Shown here: positions 27,378 through 31,772 of the stretch, one piece after another
How the letters are laid out: each line of letters begins with the position of its first letter
Position numbering within the stretch: the first letter of the stretch is position 1
From: Proteobacteria bacterium SG_bin5
Lineage (GTDB): Bacteria; Pseudomonadota; Alphaproteobacteria; Sphingomonadales; Sphingomonadaceae
Assembly: GCA_002083475.1 (NCBI GenBank)
Contig: LWDI01000033.1
Location: 1 to 31,772, forward strand
DNA length: 31,772 nt
Direction: 5' to 3'
Notes under the pieces: generated by a model
What the model was told of the DNA's origin: nothing
Databases searched by the model: none
Seen by the model: the letters and a program-made list of their open reading frames with translations, nothing else
Program-made: the position numbers and the translations under genes

Positions 27378-28148
27378 ATGGCCAAGTTCGATACCTATCA
27401 AAACGCCTTCCCGCATGCGAAGCTCAGCCGCCGCGACAATGGCGTGCTCGAAATCGCGCTCCACACCAATGGCGGCAAGCTGCTGTTCAACGGCCATACC
27501 CATGAGGAATTCGTCGAGCTGTTCCACCAGGTAGGCGAAGACCGCGACAATCGCGTCGTGATCCTCACCGGCACCGGCGACGCCTTCATGGACGCGATCG
27601 ACCCCGAGGGCTTCGATTTCTTCACGCCCCAGGGCTATGACAAGATCCTGCGCGAAGGGCGCAAACTGCTGTCGAACATTCTCGACATCGAAGTGCCGAT
27701 GATCACCGCGCTCAATGGCCCGGTGTTGCTCCACAGCGAATATGCGCTGCTCACCGACATCATCCTGGCGACGCCCGAAACGGTGTTTCAGGACAAGCCG
27801 CATTTCGACTTCGGCATCGTCCCCGGCGACGGCATCCATCTGCTGTGGCCCGAAGTGATCGGCTCGATCCGTGGCCGCTATTTCGTGCTGACGCGGCAGC
27901 TGCTCGATGCGGCGACCGCGAAGGATTATGGCGTGGTCAACGAAATCGTCCCCGCCGACCGGCTGCTCGCCCGGGCGCACGAGATCGCCGACGGTATTGC
28001 CGCGCTGCCGCCGCTCACCAGCCGCTACACCCGCATCGCGATGACCCAGCGCCTGCGCCGCGTGATCGACGAAGGCTCCACTTTCGGCCTCGCGCTGGAA
28101 GGCATCAGCGCCGCCGACGTCGCCCGCCGGATGGCCGCCCAGGGCTGA
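27378..28148 (+). CDS. crotonase-fold beta-diketone hydrolase, 6-oxocamphor hydrolase-like
   Basis: A 256-residue crotonase-superfamily protein. The ATG at 27378 is preferred over the ATG one codon upstream because GGAGG at 27368-27372 is spaced 5 bases away. It is closest, from memory, to 6-oxocamphor hydrolase of Rhodococcus, a retro-Claisenase that cleaves a C-C bond in cyclic 1,3-diketones: VVILTGTGDAFMDAIDPEGFDFFTP, EVPMITALNGPVLLHSEYALLTDIILA, TVFQDKPHFDFGIVPGDGIHLLWPEVIGSIRGRYFVLT. Residues H42, H119, H142, D151 and E241 fall exactly three positions before the remembered catalytic H45, H122, H145, D154 and E244. A coenzyme A substrate is therefore less likely than a free diketone. It heads a likely three-gene unit with GST and SDR. 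Confidence 0.8.
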   Translation: MAKFDTYQNAFPHAKLSRRDNGVLEIALHTNGGKLLFNGHTHEEFVELFHQVGEDRDNRVVILTGTGDAFMDAIDPEGFDFFTPQGYDKILREGRKLLSNILDIEVPMITALNGPVLLHSEYALLTDIILATPETVFQDKPHFDFGIVPGDGIHLLWPEVIGSIRGRYFVLTRQLLDAATAKDYGVVNEIVPADRLLARAHEIADGIAALPPLTSRYTRIAMTQRLRRVIDEGSTFGLALEGISAADVARRMAAQG

Positions 28149-28165
28149 ACGAAAGGACCGCCATC

Positions 28166-28783
28166 ATGCTCAAAGTCTATGCCTTCTCCACGCCCAACAG
28201 CGTGAAAGTGCCGATCGCGCTCGAGGAAATGGGGCTCGAATACGCGCTTCACGGCGTGAACGTTCGCAAAGGTGCGCAAAAGGCGCCCGAGTTCGTCGCG
28301 CTCAACCCCAATGCCAAGGTGCCGGTGCTCGTCGATGGCGATCTGGTGCTGAGCGAGAGCGCGGCGATCCTGGTCTATCTCGCCGAGAAGACGGGCAAGC
28401 TGCTGCCGGCGAGCGGCGAGGCCCGGGCGCGAGTGTTCGAGCAATTGTTCTTCCACGCGGCGGGCGTCGGCCCGGCGTTCGGCAACGTCGGCTTCTTCCG
28501 CAAATTCGCGCCCGAGCCGATCCCGCTCGCGATCGATCGCTTCGGCAACGAAGCGCTGCGCGTGGTCGGCGTGCTCGACGCATTGCTCGCGACCCGAGAG
28601 TTCGTCGCGGGCGATGCGCTGTCGATCGCCGATATCGCGCATTTCGGCTGGCTGTGGCGGCGCCAATTCGCCGAGGTCTCGATCGAGGCGGCGCCCCATG
28701 TCCAGCGCTGGTACGACGAGCTCGCCGCGCGCCCGGCGTTCGAGCGGGCGATTGCGCGCACCACCGCGCTCGCGGAAGGGTGA
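28166..28783 (+). CDS. glutathione S-transferase family protein
   Basis: A 205-residue protein with AAAGGA 8 bases before the ATG. The thioredoxin-fold domain (about 1-76) begins MLKVYAFSTPNSVKVPIALEEMGLEYALHGVNV, with the TPNSxKV segment that positions the glutathione thiol in the YfcG/Nu-like group. NPNAKVPVLVDGDLVLSESAAILVYLAEK contains the cis-proline (VPVL) and the E-S pair that binds the gamma-glutamyl group. The helical domain (about 85-205) has ALSIADIAHFGWLWR, the usual N-capping motif. It lies between the diketone hydrolase and the SDR, 17 bases after the former, and is probably cotranscribed. Substrate unknown; detoxification of a reactive intermediate is possible. Confidence 0.88.
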   Translation: MLKVYAFSTPNSVKVPIALEEMGLEYALHGVNVRKGAQKAPEFVALNPNAKVPVLVDGDLVLSESAAILVYLAEKTGKLLPASGEARARVFEQLFFHAAGVGPAFGNVGFFRKFAPEPIPLAIDRFGNEALRVVGVLDALLATREFVAGDALSIADIAHFGWLWRRQFAEVSIEAAPHVQRWYDELAARPAFERAIARTTALAEG

Positions 28784-28788
28784 ACGCC

Positions 28789-29505
28789 ATGGCACGGACG
28801 ATCGTCGTCACCGGCGCCTCGCGCGGGATAGGCCGCGCCGCCGCCGATTTGCTCGCCGCCCAGGGTTGGCGGGTGATCGGCGTCGCCCGCGCCGCCCCGC
28901 CCGATTTCCCGGGCGACTTCCTGGAGGCCGATTTGGCCGATCCAGGCGCGACGCGGCGGCTCGGCACCGAACTCGCCGCGCGCGGGGCGGTCGGGATCGT
29001 CAACAATGCCGGCATCGCCCGGCATGAGCGGTTCGGCGAGGTCGATTATGATGCGTTGCAAGCGGTGGTCGATCTCAACCTGCGCCCCGCGCTCGATCTC
29101 ACCCAAGCGCTGCTGCCGGCGATGCAAGCCGCGCGCTTCGGGCGGGTGGTGAACGTCACCAGCCTGGTCACGCGCGGGCTGCCGTTCCGCACCAGCTATG
29201 CGCTGGCCAAGGCGGCGCTCGAGAGCCTGACCCGCACGATCGCGATCGAGCAAGCGGCGCACGGCATCACCGCCAACGCCGTCGCCCCCGGCCCGACCGA
29301 AACCGAGCTGTTCCGCGCGAACAACCCGGCGGGCAGCGCGGGCGAGGCGCGCTATCTGCGCCAAGTGCCGATGCGCCGCTTCGGTCGGCCCGAGGAGATC
29401 GCCGCCGCGATCGCGTTCCTCGCGTCCGATGCGGCGGGCTTCATCACTGGACAGACCTTGTTCGTCGACGGCGGCGCGAGCCTGGGCGGCGCGCTGGAGG
29501 ATTGA
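28789..29505 (+). CDS. short-chain dehydrogenase/reductase
   Basis: A 238-residue classical SDR. TIVVTGASRGIGRAAADLLAAQGWRVIGV is the N-terminal nucleotide-binding loop (TGxxxGxG). GIVNNAGIARHERFGEVDYDAL holds the NNAG motif. The active site reads VVNVTSLVTRGLPFRTSYALAKAALESL: Y and K of YxxxK are present, and the residue 13 before the tyrosine is threonine rather than the usual serine, with serine one step later. ITANAVAPGPTETELF and FITGQTLFVDGGASLGGAL are standard. It starts 5 bases after the GST stop and closes the group under the LysR box. It may oxidise an alcohol to a ketone for the hydrolase, but this is inference. Confidence 0.88.
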   Translation: MARTIVVTGASRGIGRAAADLLAAQGWRVIGVARAAPPDFPGDFLEADLADPGATRRLGTELAARGAVGIVNNAGIARHERFGEVDYDALQAVVDLNLRPALDLTQALLPAMQAARFGRVVNVTSLVTRGLPFRTSYALAKAALESLTRTIAIEQAAHGITANAVAPGPTETELFRANNPAGSAGEARYLRQVPMRRFGRPEEIAAAIAFLASDAAGFITGQTLFVDGGASLGGALED

Positions 29506-29517
29506 GCGCGTGCGGGG

Positions 29518-30141
29518 CTAGCCCGCGCCGTCGCGCAGCTCGGCGAGCGTGACGCCCGCGAGACTCGTAAAATGGCGCGGCGATCGTCGCTCGGGGCCGA
29601 CCGTCACCAGCCCGAAGCCGCCGGCCCGCGCCGCCTCGGCGCCGGCGGCGGCATCCTCGATCACCAGCGCGTCGGCCGGCGCCATGCCGAGCGCGCGCGC
29701 GGCGAGCAGGAAAATGTCGGGCGCGGGCTTGGGATGGGCGACGCTCGCGCCATCGGCGACGAAAGCGAAGGCGGCGCGCAACTCCAGCCGATCGAGCACG
29801 GCGCGCGCGTTGCGGCTCGACGAGGCGAGCGCGCACGGCACCCCCGCCGCCGCCGCCTCGGCGAGCAGCGCGCGCACCCCGGGCAGGGCGTCGTCCGGCC
29901 CCATCGCCGCGAGTTCGTCCTGGAAATAGGCTTGTTTGCGCGCGAGCCAATCCGCGCGCTCTCCCGCATCGAGCGCCCGCGCGCCGAGGAACACGTCGAG
30001 CGAATCCTCGCGCGTCAGCCCCAGCAGCGCGCGCGGATCGAACGTCACCCCCTCTTCCGCCGCCAGCCGCTCCCAGGATCGGCGATGCGCCGCCGCGCTA
30101 TCGGCCACCACCCCGTCGAGATCGAAGATCAGCGCCTTCAC
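29518..30141 (-). CDS. HAD-superfamily phosphatase (beta-phosphoglucomutase-like)
   Basis: A 207-residue protein with a GTG start overlapping the stop of the upstream GT9 gene as GTGA. It begins MKALIFDLDGVVADSAAAHRRSW, with the DxD nucleophile motif. The helical cap spans about 16-85 and contains GLTREDSLDVFLGARA. Motif 2 is ALASSSRNARAVLDRL, motif 3 lysine is in ASVAHPKPAPDIFLLAARALG, and motif 4 is ALVIEDAAAGAEAARAGG. This is the layout of subfamily I HAD phosphatases and beta-phosphoglucomutases. Its place downstream of hldE and a heptosyltransferase suggests a sugar-phosphate substrate, but it is not a GmhB-type heptose bisphosphatase by sequence. Substrate unknown. Confidence 0.85.
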   Translation of the reverse strand: MKALIFDLDGVVADSAAAHRRSWERLAAEEGVTFDPRALLGLTREDSLDVFLGARALDAGERADWLARKQAYFQDELAAMGPDDALPGVRALLAEAAAAGVPCALASSSRNARAVLDRLELRAAFAFVADGASVAHPKPAPDIFLLAARALGMAPADALVIEDAAAGAEAARAGGFGLVTVGPERRSPRHFTSLAGVTLAELRDGAG

Positions 30142-31163
30142 GCGGCCAGCCGCGCCAAAGCCAAGTCGCGCGCGGCCGCCGCCACGTCCTCGGGCGGCAC
30201 GCCTTCCAGGCACAGATGATGCCCGGTCTTGCATACCGAGGCATAGCACCAGCGGCACGCGACGTCGTGCCACAACACGCGGTTGGGCACGCGCCACGGG
30301 GTGTGCTGCGGGTTGGTGAGCGCATAGAGATCGACGACCGGCGTGCCCACCGCCGCCGCCAGATGCGCCGGGCCGCTGTTGTTCGCGATCAGCACCGGCG
30401 CCGCCTCGATCAGCGCGGCGAGCTCGGCGAGCGACAATTGCCCGGCGAGCGAGCGCCCGCGCCCCGCCGCCGCGATCACCGCGTCCACCAGCGCGGCTTC
30501 CTCGGCGCTCCCCGTCACCAGAAAATCCCAACCCTCGGCCGCGAGCAGGCGCAGCGCCGCGCCGAATTTTTCGGGCGGATAGCGGCGCGACGGCGCGCTC
30601 GCCCCGGGCGCGACAGCGAGCCAGCGCCCCGGCGGCGCCAGTTCGGCGATCCGGCCGCGCGCGATTTGGGGCACCGCGATGCGCAGCCGCGTGTCCACCG
30701 CGCGCCAGCCCAGGCTCGCGACCAGATCGAGCTGGCGTTGGGCTTCGTGGCGTATGCCCCGTTCGGGCTCGGTCTCGGCGACCGCGTCGCTCACCAGCTT
30801 GTACGCGCGCTCGCGGACATGCGCGGCGATGCGCGGGATGCCCGCCAGATACGCGAGCATCGCCGCTGGGAAGGGCGTTTGGCTGAACACGGTGAAGATC
30901 ACGGCGATGTCGAATTGCTGCGTGGTAAGTTGCTGAATCAGATCGTGATCGACGGCGGCGGAGTGCGGCACGCCCGCTTTCATCCAGGGCGCTTCATAGG
31001 CGATCACCGCATCCACATCGGGGATGAGTTCGGCGATCGCGGCGCCGGCGGGCGAGGTGAGCAAGGTCAGATGATCGACGTTGGACCGCAACGCATGGAG
31101 CGCGGGCGTCGTCATAAGCACGTCGCCCAGCGCGTCGAGCCGGATCGCCAGCGCGCGCGTCAC
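30138..31163 (-). CDS. glycosyltransferase family 9 (heptosyltransferase-like)
   Basis: A 341-residue protein with a GTG start overlapping the hldE stop as GTGA. It begins MTRALAIRLDALGDVLMTTPALHAL, the GT9 N-terminus with the R-x-D-A-L-G-D loop. The C-terminal donor-binding domain has VAPGASAPSRRYPPEKFGAAL, LVTGSAEEAALVDAVI, LSLAELAALIEAAPVLIANNSGPAHLAAAVGTPVVDLY, with the conserved NNSGPxHLAAAxGTP. Family members add heptose to lipopolysaccharide core or related glycans. Downstream of the ADP-heptose gene hldE it very probably uses an ADP-heptose donor. The acceptor in this organism is unknown; many sphingomonads replace lipopolysaccharide by glycosphingolipids, so another surface glycan is possible. 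Confidence 0.85.
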   Translation of the reverse strand: MTRALAIRLDALGDVLMTTPALHALRSNVDHLTLLTSPAGAAIAELIPDVDAVIAYEAPWMKAGVPHSAAVDHDLIQQLTTQQFDIAVIFTVFSQTPFPAAMLAYLAGIPRIAAHVRERAYKLVSDAVAETEPERGIRHEAQRQLDLVASLGWRAVDTRLRIAVPQIARGRIAELAPPGRWLAVAPGASAPSRRYPPEKFGAALRLLAAEGWDFLVTGSAEEAALVDAVIAAAGRGRSLAGQLSLAELAALIEAAPVLIANNSGPAHLAAAVGTPVVDLYALTNPQHTPWRVPNRVLWHDVACRWCYASVCKTGHHLCLEGVPPEDVAAAARDLALARLAA

Positions 31164-31772
31164 CGCTCGGCCGCCACCGGCGGATCATAAGAGGCGCGGA
31201 TGCGATCGATGATGCTGGTGGTGGAGCGATCGTCGAGGAAATCGAGCAATTTCACTTCGCCCCCCAGCCGCTGAACGAGCGGCGCCTCGGGCAAGGTATC
31301 GATCGTATAATCGCCGCCCTTCACGAACAAATCGGGGCGGATCGCCTCGATCAGCCGCGCGGGGGTCGCTTCCTCGAACAGCACGACGCGATCGACGCAG
31401 CCGAGCGCGGCGAGCACCGCCGCGCGGTCGCCCTCCGGATTGATCGGCCGGCGCGGCCCCTTCAGCGCGCGCACGCTCGCGTCCGAATTGAGCCCCACGA
31501 TCAGCACGTCGCCCAATGCCTTGGCGCGGTTGAGGTAGCTGATATGGCCGTGGTGCAGAATGTCGAAACAGCCATTGGTGAAGACGATCCGCTTGCCCCC
31601 CGCGCGCCAGGCGGCGACTTGCGCGGCGAGGCTCGCGGGGCCGGCGAGCTTGGCCTCGCCCGCGACTTGCTCGTGGAGCATCTCGGCGGTGCAGCTGGTC
31701 GTGCCGGGCGCGGCGACGCAGGCGGCGGCGGCGGCGGCGGCGAGGTCGGCGGCGTTGGCGCTATGCGCGCCG
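31160..31772 (-). CDS. hldE: bifunctional heptose 7-phosphate kinase / heptose 1-phosphate adenylyltransferase, 3' part
   Basis: The frame is open to the right edge without a stop, so the gene starts outside the window; about 203 residues are visible. The first visible 30 or so residues (SANAADLAAAAAAACVAAPGTTSCTAEML) match the end of the PfkB-type kinase domain, usually ...GKxGTATVTPEEL. The adenylyltransferase domain follows: KRIVFTNGCFDILHHGHISYLNRAKALGDVLIVGLNSDASVRALKG, with the HxGH nucleotidyl-transfer motif, then PINPEGDRAAVLAALGCVDRVVLF, DLFVKGGDYTIDTLPE and a C-terminal STTSIIDRIR. The ADP-heptose product feeds the GT9 encoded next. A run of seven GCC codons lies at about 31732-31752. 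Confidence 0.88.
   Translation of the reverse strand, partial: GAHSANAADLAAAAAAACVAAPGTTSCTAEMLHEQVAGEAKLAGPASLAAQVAAWRAGGKRIVFTNGCFDILHHGHISYLNRAKALGDVLIVGLNSDASVRALKGPRRPINPEGDRAAVLAALGCVDRVVLFEEATPARLIEAIRPDLFVKGGDYTIDTLPEAPLVQRLGGEVKLLDFLDDRSTTSIIDRIRASYDPPVAAER

Noticed and set aside
1..31772. tRNA or rRNA genes, CRISPR arrays, riboswitches, integrases and IS transposases
   Set aside because: Intergenic regions were read on both strands; no cloverleaf with a T-loop, regular spacer array, known riboswitch core or transposase motif was found. The palindromes present are short non-coding repeats.

Overview
The window reads as a stretch of chromosome from a high-GC alphaproteobacterium, most likely a sphingomonad. 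The evidence is the very high GC with strong third-position bias, a DksA lacking the zinc cysteines, a serS-surE-LysM/M23 block, sphingomonad-style IalB, DUF465 and PilZ proteins, a putative PXP-CTERM protein, and alphaproteobacterial intergenic palindromes. This is inference from gene content; there is no rRNA to anchor it. I see no tRNA or rRNA genes, CRISPR array, transposase or phage genes.

Layout. 1-1159: the 5' part of recF (leftward, running off the left edge) and a carboxymuconolactone-decarboxylase-family gene. 1190-2275: an AT-richer islet with a ribbon-helix-helix (RHH) gene fused by a 1-bp overlap to a two-TM membrane protein, under a good sigma70-type promoter with a palindromic operator candidate, plus an orphan 94-aa gene. 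2273-5017: leftward genes (DUF465, histidine phosphatase, IalB-like; PilZ; dksA) and one rightward DUF465 paralogue. 5397-6539: a Ser/Thr/Gly-rich surface-type protein. 6581-11813: serS, surE, a lipoprotein with LysM and degenerate LytM domains, tyrS and a second PilZ protein, punctuated by palindromic repeats. 11850-16365: PHA depolymerase (leftward), an ABC exporter and a saccharopine-dehydrogenase-like oxidoreductase. 16513-19653: an orphan gene, a small membrane protein and rnr. 19742-22474: glpD, trhO and a DUF892-like gene. 22513-24991: an S9 peptidase bracketed by two inverted copies of a MITE-like repeat. 25000-26228: three small envelope or membrane proteins. 26327-29505: a LysR regulator divergent from a 6-oxocamphor-hydrolase-like enzyme, a GST and an SDR. 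29518-31772: hldE (partial), a GT9 heptosyltransferase-like gene and a HAD phosphatase, joined by GTGA overlaps.

The most unusual observations are insertions of small elements into essential or housekeeping genes while the reading frame stays open. SerS carries an AT-rich in-frame segment of about 48 codons just before its TxE serine-binding motif. Rnr carries a complete 81-bp (27-codon) REP-like double palindrome that is translated. A related palindromic repeat supplies surE with a Shine-Dalgarno buried in a perfect 11-bp hairpin. The repeats at 8007, 22513 and 24813 share one hairpin architecture although their stem sequences differ, and one of them has gained a 64-bp hairpin module. Separately, the enzyme at 27378 keeps all five residues remembered as catalytic in 6-oxocamphor hydrolase, at a constant offset of 3, and has a canonical LysR box upstream.
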